Source of the DNA: Ruegeria sp. HKCCD7303
GTDB taxonomy: Bacteria > Pseudomonadota > Alphaproteobacteria > Rhodobacterales > Rhodobacteraceae
DNA: 64,000 nt
Direction: 5' to 3'
Assembly (NCBI RefSeq): GCF_013111185.1
Contig: NZ_WVRE01000003.1
Location: 372,001-436,000, forward strand
This document shows positions 9,401 through 17,543 of the stretch, piece by piece. Positions within the stretch are counted from its first letter, which is position 1, and each line of letters starts with the position of its first letter. Under the pieces are notes generated by a model. That model was not told the DNA's origin, searched no databases, and worked only from the letters and a program-made list of their open reading frames with translations. The position numbers were made by a program, and so were the translations under genes.

Positions 9401-9732
9401 CCCTTAGCATGCGCCAGCGCCAGAACCTGTTGCAAGCCGTAGGACCAGTAAGGCACGCCGCCAATCAGGCGGATCAGAATGCCCTTGGCGCCGTCCAACG
9501 TCTGCTCGACATAGGTGTCGACGGACAGAGGGTGTTTGAGCGCGGTCAAATTGGCCAATCGAAGCGTCGGCATTCGCCCCTCGGTTCCGCCGCCACGATG
9601 CCAGCCCGCCGCGAAAGCGCCGAGGTCGCTGTCCGAGAAGGACAAAACAACCAGATCCGCCGGGCTTTGGCCCAGATCGGTTGGGGTCTCGGTTTCCTCG
9701 AGCCCGTGGCTTTCGCGGAAGACGACGTGCAT
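6439..9732 (-). CDS. cobN: Cobaltochelatase large subunit CobN
   Basis: The 1097-residue protein is the ATP-dependent cobaltochelatase large subunit that inserts cobalt into hydrogenobyrinic acid a,c-diamide, working with CobS and CobT (not in this window). Conserved segments include HIGAHGTLEWLPGKSVAL and YPFIVNDPGEAAQAKRR in the middle and NDYATHEAGFAAA towards the C-terminus. Magnesium chelatase BchH is related, but gene context (cobW upstream, cobG downstream) makes CobN clear. Only 3 bases separate it from cobW and it overlaps cobG by 4. Its length is somewhat under the roughly 1200-1300 residues of many homologues. Confidence 0.95.
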   Translation of the reverse strand: MHVVFRESHGLEETETPTDLGQSPADLVVLSFSDSDLGAFAAGWHRGGGTEGRMPTLRLANLTALKHPLSVDTYVEQTLDGAKGILIRLIGGVPYWSYGLQQVLALAHAKGIALAVLPADGREDTRLDDYSTLPVSTLRRLAHLCDTGGEVAAQAALAQMALAAGLYAGPVMGAKTLPECGAWCPDRGVIPTDTAFEGDAKRIVVTFYRAYLTSADTAPVAALIRSLRARGFAAVGLFAPSLKAPTAADWLRETLGALTPAAIINATSFSGKGASGTSPLDAANVPVFQVALATSRRKAWAEAERGLSPADLAMHVVLPEVDGRISAGIASFKEPGKRDPHLEYSRFAHRAEAERIEAIIDRVSGWLRLNDKPKTDQIPALVLSTYPGKDWQMAHAVGLDALASAEAMLSDLQNEGYDTAPAEPIAETLLDARISWPLDEYLQALTYLPEQLRTDLRTVWGKCEDDPAFADGAFHFTALRRGQALVALQPERGTPELRDDDYHDLSRTPRHSYVAFYLWLRKGLGADALIHIGAHGTLEWLPGKSVALSADCWPEALIRDLPVIYPFIVNDPGEAAQAKRRIGAVTLGHIPPPMKESGTPDRMVRLESLLDEFSNADGLDPKRRDRLQEDIRDEAQAIGLENDLGLDQATCTAEAITRIDRFVCDIKESQFGDGLHIFGRVPEVTGNFDPTASAHAERSALIDALGGKRIEAGPSGSPYRGRSDVLPTGRNLYTTDPRSVPTRAAYAQGVKLAEELVRRHLQEEGDYPKGLIVDLWGSATMRTAGEEFAMALHLLGVKPVWDKGSERVSGIEVLPITDLSRPRLDVTLRVSGLFRDVFPTLSALYGQAVRALSARDEAPDWNPYAGLAPTARVYGPAPGSYGVNMTQLSEVYTDEARVQAGEAWLEASSFALEGEHIAQDKDGITQRVANADSFVHLQDLTETDLLLANDYATHEAGFAAAKKITGGSVQLYHLDNTNPEIPRARTLPEEISRVVHARAANPNWIAGMQRHGFRGAAEIAATLDHMASFAHLSGTVAPHLFDLYHDATLGNEEVDTFLQEANPLAHQAMQDRFRALLEAGLWNTRRNSIRADLEGLT

Positions 9733-9735
9733 GGT

Positions 9736-10791
9736 TTACTCGGCAGCCTCGGTGACGCCCGCGAGGATCGCGTGGATTTCGGCCTCTTTGATGTCGTCAT
9801 GCTCGGCGATAACAACCAGACGCGAACGGCGCTCTTCCTCTGGTCCCCATGGGCGGTCATATTGGTGACGGACGCGTGCGCCCACAGCCTGAACCAGCAG
9901 GCGCATGGGTTTGCCCTGTACTGCCGCATAACCTTTGACCCGCAGGATGTTCAGCTCGGTCGCCAGACGTTCGATCTTGGCGACCAGATCAGCTGGATCG
10001 GTTTGTTCCGGCAACTCGACGATGGTGCTTTCGAAATCGTCATGCTCGTGATCGTGGTGACCGTCGTGGTGCGACGGACGCGCATCCATGTCGTCCTCGG
10101 CTGCGGCTTCCAGACCCAGTACAACGCGGACATCCACAACGCCCTCGGCGACTTCGACAACAGGCAGGTGGCGAGGGGCTTCGGCGGCGATCACTTCTTT
10201 GGCCTTGGCCACACCTTCGGGCCCTGCAAGATCAGGCTTGGTCAGAAGGATAATGTCGGCGCACGAGATCTGATCTTCGAACACTTCGGACAGCGGCGTT
10301 TCGTGATCGATCGAGTCGTCGGCGAGGCGCTGGGCATCGACAGCTTCGACATTCGGGGCAAAGCGACCGGCGGCGACGGCCTCGGCATCGGCCAGAGCGA
10401 TCACGCCATCGACAGTGATCTTTGAGCGGATATCCGGCCAGTCGAACGCCTTCAACAACGGTTTTGGCAGGGCGAGGCCAGAGGTTTCGATCAGGATATG
10501 CTCGGGGCGCGGTTCCAGCGCCATCAGCGCCTCGATGGTCGGGATGAAGTCATCCGCGACGGTGCAGCAGATGCAACCGTTTGCCAACTCCATGATGTTT
10601 TCCGCAGGGCAATCCGGGATGGCGCAGGATTTCAGGATATCGCCATCCACGCCCACATCGCCAAACTCGTTGACGACGACGGCCAGACGTTTGCCCTGCG
10701 GGTTTTGCATCAGGTGTTTGACCAGCGTTGTTTTGCCCGAGCCCAGAAAGCCGGTGATCACGGTGACGGGAAGTTTTTCGAGATTCGACAT
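9736..10791 (-). CDS. cobW: Cobalamin-associated GTPase metallochaperone CobW
   Basis: A 351-residue G3E-family GTPase. The Walker A motif GFLGSGKT covers residues 14-21, and the metal-binding GCICC motif has Cys73, Cys75 and Cys76. A histidine-rich stretch (HHDGHHDHEHDD) lies near residue 240, followed by the CobW C-terminal domain. CobW is thought to deliver cobalt to the CobNST chelatase, which fits its place directly before cobN. The start at 10791 lies one base after the stop of the DUF1636 gene. Confidence 0.95.
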   Translation of the reverse strand: MSNLEKLPVTVITGFLGSGKTTLVKHLMQNPQGKRLAVVVNEFGDVGVDGDILKSCAIPDCPAENIMELANGCICCTVADDFIPTIEALMALEPRPEHILIETSGLALPKPLLKAFDWPDIRSKITVDGVIALADAEAVAAGRFAPNVEAVDAQRLADDSIDHETPLSEVFEDQISCADIILLTKPDLAGPEGVAKAKEVIAAEAPRHLPVVEVAEGVVDVRVVLGLEAAAEDDMDARPSHHDGHHDHEHDDFESTIVELPEQTDPADLVAKIERLATELNILRVKGYAAVQGKPMRLLVQAVGARVRHQYDRPWGPEEERRSRLVVIAEHDDIKEAEIHAILAGVTEAAE

Positions 10792-10792
10792 G

Positions 10793-11167
10793 TCAGGCTC
10801 CAATCGGTGGAATGCGCGAGGCGCAGTTTTTGCGGAAATGTTCAGGGCGCTCGCGCCATTTCACCAGGCCATCTTCGGTAGCCAGATACTTGGTCGCGCC
10901 GTCGACGATTACATCGACATGGTCCACTTCGTTCAGGTTCTCGTAAACGAAGGTCCAGCGATCGGGACCGCCGCGCAGCACGATAGAACAACCCTGATCG
11001 CAGTTCGAAAGGCATTCGACAGGTTTCAGGGTGATGCCGTCGGGCAATTCGGCTTGTTCCAAGGCCTGGTGCAGCAATGTGCCAGGGCGTTGCGCATCGT
11101 CTTCGACGGGCAGCCCGCGGCGGCAGGTCGTACAGACCAGAAGCTCGACCGGTGTGGTCTCAGTCAT
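10793..11167 (-). CDS. DUF1636 thioredoxin-like iron-sulfur protein
   Basis: A 124-residue protein with cysteine motifs CTTC near residue 12 and CLSNCDQGC near residue 55, the pattern of small thioredoxin-like [2Fe-2S] proteins in DUF1636. Members are usually found next to cobW and cobN, and its biochemical job in cobalamin synthesis is unknown. A role in cobalt handling or electron supply is only an inference. It is the first gene of the riboswitch-headed operon. An alternative ATG three codons upstream (11176) is also possible, since GAGGA lies about 9 bases before it. Confidence 0.8.
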   Translation of the reverse strand: MTETTPVELLVCTTCRRGLPVEDDAQRPGTLLHQALEQAELPDGITLKPVECLSNCDQGCSIVLRGGPDRWTFVYENLNEVDHVDVIVDGATKYLATEDGLVKWRERPEHFRKNCASRIPPIGA

Positions 11168-11269
11168 GTCTCTCATCCCCCCAAATCCTCTTCGCGGGGG
11201 ACGGGGTTTCAAGCGGGCCACGTGTCGCAACATGGACCCGACACCGGAACACCCCGCCCGGTTTCAACT

Positions 11270-11475
11270 TCGGGTGCTGGCAGGTCTCCCGGCTTGCGGA
11301 TGTCAGAGACCTGGTACGTCAGGGTCCTCTGTCGGATGTCCCGCCTTCCCGGCCTTGGCCAGTGGCATTGGGCACCCTCTCCGGTCACGGTCGCGGGGGC
11401 GGCTGCGTTTGGCGGAAGATCCGTTGACGCATTCCCTTTTCATCGGCTCTTGCCGACACCAACGAATGGGTCATG
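11270..11475 (-). promoter_or_regulatory. Cobalamin riboswitch
   Basis: Read on the minus strand, this leader has the ordered conserved blocks of the adenosylcobalamin riboswitch: GGTGCC near its 5' end (about 11475), an AAAAGGGAA block (about 11420), GCCACTG followed by GGGAAGGCGGG (about 11340-11370), and the B12 box AGCCGGGAGACCTGCC at about 11279-11294. It ends about 100 bases before the DUF1636 start. It should switch off the DUF1636-cobW-cobN-cobG-cobH-cobI-cobJ transcript when cobalamin is plentiful. Exact ends are approximate because no folding was run. Confidence 0.93.
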
Positions 11476-11624
11476 CGGCACCGCTGGCCCGCTTGTCAAG
11501 CGCGTTGCGCGTAACATCAGGGTGTGGGTGTGAAAAGCGACCTGTGGTTGTCGTTGGGCGGCATGAATGGTCAGATAAATCCGTGATCGCATGACGGGTA
11601 CAAGCCAGCAGGGAGAGGCGACAT

Positions 11625-12581
11625 ATGAAAGTAGGATTCATCGGGTTGGGAAACGTTGGCGGCAAGCTTTCGGGTTCCTTGCTGCGAAACGGGATTGATC
11701 TGATAGTGCATGATCTGAACGCGGATCTGGTGGGCGAGTTCGTCGCCCTTGGCGCAAAGGCAGCCGAAGGTCCGGCACAGTTGATGCGCGATTGCGATGC
11801 CGTCATCACCTGCTTGCCATCGCCTGCGGCATCAGATGCGGTCATGCAAGAGATGCTGCCCGAAGTGGGCCCCGGCAAAATCTGGATGGAGATGTCGACG
11901 ACCGATGAGACCGAGGTCAAGCGTTTGGGGGCCGAGGTGATCGAACGCGGAGGCGCGGCAGTGGATTGCCCGGTTTCGGGCGGGTGCCATCGGGCCGCCA
12001 CCGGCAATATCTCGATCTTCGCGGGATGTGATCGTGCGACTTTTGAGCGAATTCTGCCGTTTCTGACCACCATGGGGCGGCGTGTTTTGCACACTGGTGA
12101 ATTGGGCTCTGCCTCGGTTCTGAAGGTGATGACCAACTATCTGGCCACGGCCAACCTGATCACCTGCGCCGAAGCGCTGGTCACGGCAAAGGCTGCCGGG
12201 ATGGATCTGAACACAACATACGAGGCGATAAAAATCTCGTCCGGTACGTCCTTTGTGCATGAAACGGAAAGTCAGGTCATCCTCAACGGATCGCGCGATA
12301 TTTCTTTCACTATGGACTTGGTGAAAAAGGACATTGGTCTGTTTCAAGAGGTCGCTGACCGCGCCGGGGTGCCTCTGGAAATGAACCCGGTCATGATCAA
12401 GATTTTTGAAGATGGCATTGCCCGGTATGGGGATCGCGAGCTGTCGCCGAATATCATCAAACGACTGGAAGAGGCGACAGGCCTGGACATCACAGCCCCC
12501 GGTTTCCCGCCGGAGATGGAAGATGATGAACCGGAAGAGCCAGGGTACGAGGTTGTTCCGCAAGGGCGAGGTCCGGCGTAA
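11625..12581 (+). CDS. Beta-hydroxyacid dehydrogenase family NAD(P)-dependent oxidoreductase
   Basis: A 318-residue protein with an N-terminal Rossmann fold (VGFIGLGNVGGKLSGSLL, residues 3-20), the substrate loop DCPVSGGCHRAATGN near residue 120, and the catalytic lysine segment VLKVMTNYL near residue 170. It belongs to the 3-hydroxyisobutyrate / tartronate-semialdehyde / 6-phosphogluconate reductase family. The substrate cannot be told from sequence. The C-terminus ends in an acidic, proline-rich tail (EMEDDEPEEPGYE) not usual for the family. It faces the SLC13-type permease gene tail to tail, which may transport a related organic acid, but this is a guess. Confidence 0.85.
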   Translation: MKVGFIGLGNVGGKLSGSLLRNGIDLIVHDLNADLVGEFVALGAKAAEGPAQLMRDCDAVITCLPSPAASDAVMQEMLPEVGPGKIWMEMSTTDETEVKRLGAEVIERGGAAVDCPVSGGCHRAATGNISIFAGCDRATFERILPFLTTMGRRVLHTGELGSASVLKVMTNYLATANLITCAEALVTAKAAGMDLNTTYEAIKISSGTSFVHETESQVILNGSRDISFTMDLVKKDIGLFQEVADRAGVPLEMNPVMIKIFEDGIARYGDRELSPNIIKRLEEATGLDITAPGFPPEMEDDEPEEPGYEVVPQGRGPA

Positions 12582-12661
12582 AGGTCCAGCCTGGGCTTTC
12601 CAGTGAGGTGTCATTGGCAGTCGGGGTTGGTCAGCCCATAAATCCGGCCCCGATTGCTACG

Positions 12662-14545
12662 CTAGTACAGGACGTTGATCATCACCAACGAAACGATCAG
12701 GAACAAAGCAGTCATAATGCCGCCCGAGCGTACGAAATCCATGACCTTGTATCCGGCCGGACCCATGATCAGTGCGTTGACCTGATGGGTCGGGATGATG
12801 AAGCTGTTCGAGGTTGATATGGCGACTGTGAGTGCAAAGACTGCTGGGTTGCCTCCTGCAGCCACGGCAATTGATACGGCCAGTGGTACGAGCAGAACGG
12901 TGGCGCCAACGTTCGACATGACCAATGAAAACGCTGTTGCCAGAACGGCAATGCCTGCTTGAAGCGACCAAAGTGGCCAGCCGTCAAGAATGACCATGAT
13001 TTGCTGTGCGATCCATGCGGCTGTGCCGGTGTTCTGCACGGCCTGTCCCAAAGGTATGAGGCAGGCGAGCAGGAAGACGGTGTTCCATCCAACGGCACGA
13101 TAGGCCTCATCCACGCTAAGCACGCGGGTCAACATCATTCCGGCTGCCCCGGTCAGAAGACACAGCGAAAGGCGCACGTCCGTGAACAGGATTAGGGACA
13201 ATGAAATGGCAAAAAAGGCAAGGGCCCACCCGACCTTCTGCGGCCTCAGTTCATCCTGTGGAAAATCGGTTGTCACCACAACGAAATCGGGATCGCGCGT
13301 GATCCGCATAAGGTTGTCCCAACGGGTATGCGCAACAAGCATGTCCCCGGCATGGAACTTTTCAAGCCCTATCTGAGTGGATTCGTGATCTTCAGTCTCA
13401 ACGTGGCTGAGCGTTTCTTCCCCTCGGTGAATGGCAAGCAGCGACATGCCATAAGTCTTGCGGAACAAAAGCTCACGCGGGCATTTCCCGATCAGTTTGC
13501 TGTCCGGGGTGATAACCACTTCGGCCACGCCGGCATTGGTGGGGGCGAACTCTTCAACAAAAATGTCCAGATCAGGAAGAACGGTCAAACCGTATTTCGT
13601 GGCAAATTCCTGAACCTCAGAACGTCGTCCGACAATAGCCAGCCGACAAGGGGCCGCGATTTCTGCGGTCAGAACCTGAACCATCGAGGTTTTACCGCGA
13701 TAGAAAGTTGAAATGATGTACAGGTGGCTCTCGTGGTTGATATCGGCAAGAATTTTTCCCACCAGCGGGCTTTCCGCGGGCACAACAACTTCGAATACAT
13801 CTGCCTTTAGCCCGTAGACCCTCTGCAAATACTCCTGTGTGCCCTGACCGGTGCCAGTGTTGTCTTCCCCTTCCGCTTCGGGAAGAACCCAGCGCCCCAG
13901 CAACAGAAAATACCCGATGCCGGTCAGGATCAATACCGCACCGATCGGCGTTACCGAGAACAATCCGAACGGTTGCATTTTCTGAGAGTCCGGCAATCCG
14001 TCATTTGCTGTCTGGATCAGATCATTAAGCAAGATCAGCGGTGAAGACCCCACCATCGTCATCGTGCCGCCCAGAATCGCACAGAACCCCATCGGCATAA
14101 GCAGGCGCGACAGAGGTATTCCAGATCGCGAGGATATCCGGCTGACAACCGGCAGAAACAATGCGGCCGCGCCCACGTTCTGCATGAAAGACGAAATGAC
14201 GCCAACGGTTCCGGATATGATCGGCAGAACCCGGTTTTCCGACTTGCCGCCATATTTCAAAATAGCAGCCGCAACCTTGTTCATGATGCCAGTTTTGTCC
14301 AGTCCAGCGCCAACAATCATGACCGCAATGATCGAGATAACTGCGTTTGACGCGAATCCATCAAACAGACGCGGCACATCCGCCAGATTCTCAAGGCCGG
14401 GCGCGTAGCTTAGCAAGCCGACAAGAACCAAAACCAATATTGCGGAAAGATCAATTCTGACGATCTCGGACACAAACAGGAAAACAGTGAAAGCGAGAAG
14501 GGCGCAAACGACCCCCATCTCGAAGGTAAATGCTATGTATTCCAC
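12662..14545 (-). CDS. SLC13/DASS-type permease with central RCK (TrkA-C) domains
   Basis: A 627-residue membrane protein. About five helices lie in the first 210 residues, then a cytoplasmic stretch (about 220-420) with two TrkA-C-like repeats (FEVVVPAESPLVGKILADI and AEVVITPDSKLIGKCPREL), then further helices to the C-terminus. SNVGAT and STSNSFIIPTHQVNALI resemble the paired Asn/Ser-Thr motifs of divalent-anion sodium symporters. Such proteins move sulfate or di/tricarboxylates across the inner membrane, but the substrate here is unknown. The start is a GTG at 14545. No partner is visible apart from the convergent dehydrogenase. Confidence 0.85.
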   Translation of the reverse strand: MEYIAFTFEMGVVCALLAFTVFLFVSEIVRIDLSAILVLVLVGLLSYAPGLENLADVPRLFDGFASNAVISIIAVMIVGAGLDKTGIMNKVAAAILKYGGKSENRVLPIISGTVGVISSFMQNVGAAALFLPVVSRISSRSGIPLSRLLMPMGFCAILGGTMTMVGSSPLILLNDLIQTANDGLPDSQKMQPFGLFSVTPIGAVLILTGIGYFLLLGRWVLPEAEGEDNTGTGQGTQEYLQRVYGLKADVFEVVVPAESPLVGKILADINHESHLYIISTFYRGKTSMVQVLTAEIAAPCRLAIVGRRSEVQEFATKYGLTVLPDLDIFVEEFAPTNAGVAEVVITPDSKLIGKCPRELLFRKTYGMSLLAIHRGEETLSHVETEDHESTQIGLEKFHAGDMLVAHTRWDNLMRITRDPDFVVVTTDFPQDELRPQKVGWALAFFAISLSLILFTDVRLSLCLLTGAAGMMLTRVLSVDEAYRAVGWNTVFLLACLIPLGQAVQNTGTAAWIAQQIMVILDGWPLWSLQAGIAVLATAFSLVMSNVGATVLLVPLAVSIAVAAGGNPAVFALTVAISTSNSFIIPTHQVNALIMGPAGYKVMDFVRSGGIMTALFLIVSLVMINVLY

Positions 14546-14736
14546 AATTCGTCCAGATATTTTGGCTTCTCTTGCATTAGTCCTTAGTCCATTCCGTTCG
14601 CGTTGTCATGAAATTTCGTTTTAGACCGAATGAGGGACATAATATTTCGCACTGGGTTGGGTGTGTTTGGTGGCGATGACTGTCTTCTTCGAATGCGCGG
14701 CAACACGCTACCAGACCCGATATCTCAGCTTCTGAC

Positions 14737-14910
14737 ATGTGCTATAGGGTCGAACGGCTTCAGGCTGGATGGCCCGGAATGCTCTCTATAAAGCCCGATC
14801 ATAAACGCCACCCGAAGGTGCTATATGTGCCAGTTGACTTCAAAGTGACGTTGGTGTCAGGCTTTCACAACACGAACTCGGGCAAAGACTTGATAGTTAA
14901 GGTAGTTTGA
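14737..14910 (+). other. Possible small open reading frame, 57 codons, unsupported
   Basis: The 366 bases between the permease and the sulfotransferase remnant contain no recognisable gene. The longest ATG-started frame I find by eye is here; its product begins MCYRVERLQAGWPG and resembles nothing I know. It ends one base before the degenerate start of the downstream pseudogene. It may be chance or debris of a larger gene. The surrounding bases are richer in A+T than the flanking operons. Confidence 0.15.
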
Positions 14911-14911
14911 C

Positions 14912-15995
14912 ATCTCACGGCACTGTTATCTGCATATTGGCGCGCCTAAGACTGGAACGACGTCAATTCAAACACTTCTTCTGGACAATAGAGATTGGTT
15001 TAATCACCACGGGCTGTTCGTTCCGAGTGCAGGGCAGAACACGAATGGCGCACACCACCAGCTTGTGCGTGCGATATCTGGATTGCCAGCGCGGACAGAT
15101 TTGTCCGGGTTAATTCAAAGCCTAACCGCAGAGATAACGGGCGCAGGCTTCCCAGATCTCCTAATTTCTTCAGAGACAATGTTTGTGATTATGCGCGAAC
15201 CGCTTTGCTTGGAACGAATTAAGAACTATTTTGAGGATTTGGGTTATAGAATAACATGTATTCTTTTTTTTGCGTCACCCTGCCACTGGATTAGACTCGG
15301 CGTATTCGCAAATGGTTTCCGCCTTTCAACGCTTTGATAGTTTCCGCGAATTTGCAGATCGACGGTCTTTGCAATTTACTAGACTGCCCTTATGGGGCTC
15401 ATTCAATAGGTTTCCTGAAATCGAAGTGAGAGTGCTGCCTTACACTAGGGAAGTGAAGTGTGAAGGAGTCGCAAAACGTTTTTTGCAAGAGCTGGGAATC
15501 ACGGACTTTGGCGCGGCGGCATCCGAGCAGCGTCTTAATGTCGGCGCCGGGCCGAGAGAGGTACACTTTAAGAAATGGGTGCGATTCAATTGCGCTGAAG
15601 CAGGAGATACGATTTCTCAGCTGCAAAGAGCGAAACTGATCGAGCTTACAAAAGGTTTGGATTTTAAAGATACTGAGCGTTATCGAGGTCTAACGCCAAG
15701 CGTGCTTGAGAACTTTCTCCAAAAGACCGAACAAGCAATCAAACAGGGGCGTGATGCACGTTGGATTGGCGCTTGGGAGCAATTGAAAGAAGACAATGTG
15801 GAACAGCTTCTTCCCGCCAATGATCCAGACCTGTTTTCAGATCCTCACTTGAAAAAGATACATGATCCAGAATTGGAGGACCGCTTGCTACAGGCTTGGA
15901 CGATGGCGAGCCAGGTTAAGGAGCCTGATGGTCAAAAAAAACTTCGTGCGAACACCATAATAGAAGCAATGCGTGAAATGGGCTCTCAAATTTAG
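14912..15995 (+). pseudogene. Sulfotransferase-family gene, frameshifted at an 8-T run and lacking a start codon
   Basis: The first frame reads LHIGAPKTGTTSIQTLLL, the 5'-phosphosulfate-binding loop of PAPS-dependent sulfotransferases, then PDLLISSETMF and GYRITCILF. At the T run 15264-15271 the frame breaks. Removing one T joins it to LRHPATGLDSAYSQMV, the expected 3'-phosphate-binding segment, and the frame then runs open to 15995. The position where ATG is expected (14912-14914) reads ATC, with an in-frame TAG just upstream (14903). Rejoined, the product is about 360 residues, normal for the family, with no other lesion seen. A young pseudogene is likeliest; slippage or a sequencing error is possible. 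Base composition is more A+T-rich than in neighbours. Confidence 0.8.
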
Positions 15996-16494
15996 ACAGG
16001 CCCGGCAATTCAAGTCTAAGCTTGGGATGGGGCGTGTATTTGGAATCACCTGCCTTAGTCATTGGCCATATTGGCAAAACTGATTGCCTGAAGTACCCAT
16101 TTGATTTGCATCGCATTTTGAAACCAAGGTCGGAGGACCTTGCATGGTGGCTTCGACCCAAATTGCAAAGTAACGGCACGAGGTTGGGACACCTCGATGG
16201 ATCAATGGCTGATTGAGGGCACTATTAACTATTAGTTGCACACGTGACAGCCGCGACCCGATTGCTGAACGCAGCTCTGTCACTACGCCAACTCGCGATG
16301 TTATCGGGGTTGGTCGGCATGCTGCATAGCGCAAGTTATCGAGTGTTACATGCAGGCAGTTCCGAATGAAAACGACACGGTATTGCCTAAACCCAATCGA
16401 GCAAAATCGCGGCCTAAAGGCACAAAAACATAATCGCACCGCTAATTGTGGGCGCAAGAACGCGGCAAGGCGTCACGAAAGTGGTTGACTGATT
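15996..16494. other. Gene-poor stretch with a tRNA-like fragment
   Basis: No credible gene is seen in these roughly 500 bases. A minus-strand frame at 16059-16457 lacks family similarity and a convincing ribosome site. Around 16277-16301 the minus strand reads GCGAGTTGGCG followed by TAGTGACAGAGC, which resembles with gaps the first 25 or so bases of the neighbouring tRNA-Cys gene. It does not continue into an anticodon arm, so it is at best a decayed copy. Confidence 0.3.
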
Positions 16495-16568
16495 TGGAGG
16501 CGAGTACCGGAATCGAACCGGTGTACACGGATTTGCAATCCGCTGCGTCACCACTCCGCCAACTCGCC
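16495..16568 (-). tRNA. tRNA-Cys (anticodon GCA)
   Basis: On the minus strand the sequence opens GGCGAGT and closes ACTCGCC, which pair as a 7-bp acceptor stem, followed by discriminator T and an encoded CCA. The anticodon loop is TTGCAAA inside a CGGA/TCCG stem, giving anticodon GCA for cysteine. The T arm contains GGTTCGATTCC. The 3' end points towards the AT-richer stretch with the broken sulfotransferase gene. Confidence 0.95.
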
Positions 16569-16794
16569 TTTTCAAGTAAAATCAAATACTTGCCGTGGTG
16601 TGCGTGGGGTTTTAGCAGCTTTCCTCAGGGTCGTCCAGTGGATTGCGTGCAAATTTGGCGACAAGATTGAAATTCGCGGTACCTCATGACTGAATTCGAC
16701 AACGATGAAGTTGGGTTGCGGCAACAGGGCCGTTGCTGGCCGGGTCAGGATGTGGCACAAGCCGGACATCCTTGGGAATGAGACGAGATATCCA

Positions 16795-17448
16795 ATGAAA
16801 GATTTCGCAGCCCGGCGCCGCACAATGGTTGATACACAGGTTCGACCCTCTGACGTCACCAAATTCCCGATCATTGACGCGATGCTGCACGTCCCTCGCG
16901 AAAACTTTGTGCCAAATTCTCAGCGTGAAGCGGCCTATGCCGATGCAGTGATCGATATGGGGAACGGGCGCGCGATGATTGAGCCGCGCACCCTGGCCAA
17001 GATACTGGATGCGCTGAACATTTCGAACGATGAGATGGTGCTCGATATCGCGCCTGCCATGGGATATTCCACGGCCGTGGCTGCGCGGATGGCGCAGTTG
17101 GTCGTAGGAGTGGAAAGCGACGAGGCGCTTGCCGCTGAGGCGCAGAGCCTTCTGGCCGAGGCGGATGTCGACAATGCCATTATCCATGTGGGGCCGCTTG
17201 AGCAGGGCGTTGCTGAACATGGACCGTATGACGTGATCATGGTTCAAGGCGGGGTTGAGCAGATCCCCGCAGAATTGCTGGACCAGCTCAAGGAACATGG
17301 TCGAATCGCTTGTTTGTTCGTCGAAGGCAACCTCGGCACTGTGCGGATCGGTCGGAAGTCGGGCGGTCAGGTCAGCTGGCGCGATGCGTTTAACGCCAGC
17401 GCACCTGTTCTTGAGGGTTTTTCGGCCGAGTGTGCATTTTCGCTATAG
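16795..17448 (+). CDS. Protein-L-isoaspartate O-methyltransferase-like protein
   Basis: A 217-residue SAM-dependent methyltransferase of the PIMT family. It begins MKDFAARRRTMVDTQVRPSD and continues VPRENFVPNSQREAAYAD. The SAM-binding motif is degenerate: VLDIAPAMGYSTAV (about residues 83-96) instead of the usual VLEIGTGSGY. Because of this it may be a divergent paralogue rather than a true repair enzyme. The start at 16795 is the first ATG in frame with family similarity; 30 upstream codons are rejected. It lies about 95 bases before tolC, an arrangement I recall from related genomes, so the two may be co-transcribed. Confidence 0.8.
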   Translation: MKDFAARRRTMVDTQVRPSDVTKFPIIDAMLHVPRENFVPNSQREAAYADAVIDMGNGRAMIEPRTLAKILDALNISNDEMVLDIAPAMGYSTAVAARMAQLVVGVESDEALAAEAQSLLAEADVDNAIIHVGPLEQGVAEHGPYDVIMVQGGVEQIPAELLDQLKEHGRIACLFVEGNLGTVRIGRKSGGQVSWRDAFNASAPVLEGFSAECAFSL

Positions 17449-17543
17449 TCCGCCGATAGATTCTACTGCCGCCTTGATTAGTTGAAAACAAGGCCGCAAA
17501 CTGCCTGCAGGGCAGTGTAATTTCGTTTTGAGAGGATTTCGGT

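Noticed and set aside
9409..10425. Long plus-strand open frame opposite cobN and cobW
   Set aside because: Antisense reading of conserved genes; composition reflects the codon bias of the opposite strand.
11471..12136. Minus-strand open frame over the start of the dehydrogenase gene and the riboswitch promoter region
   Set aside because: Antisense to the Rossmann domain of a clear dehydrogenase and without similarity.
16277..16301. Second tRNA gene suspected from similarity to the tRNA-Cys 5' end
   Set aside because: The similarity needs gaps and stops before an anticodon arm; no acceptor-stem partner is found.
16059..16457. 132-codon minus-strand frame in the gene-poor stretch
   Set aside because: No family similarity, odd composition and no convincing ribosome site.
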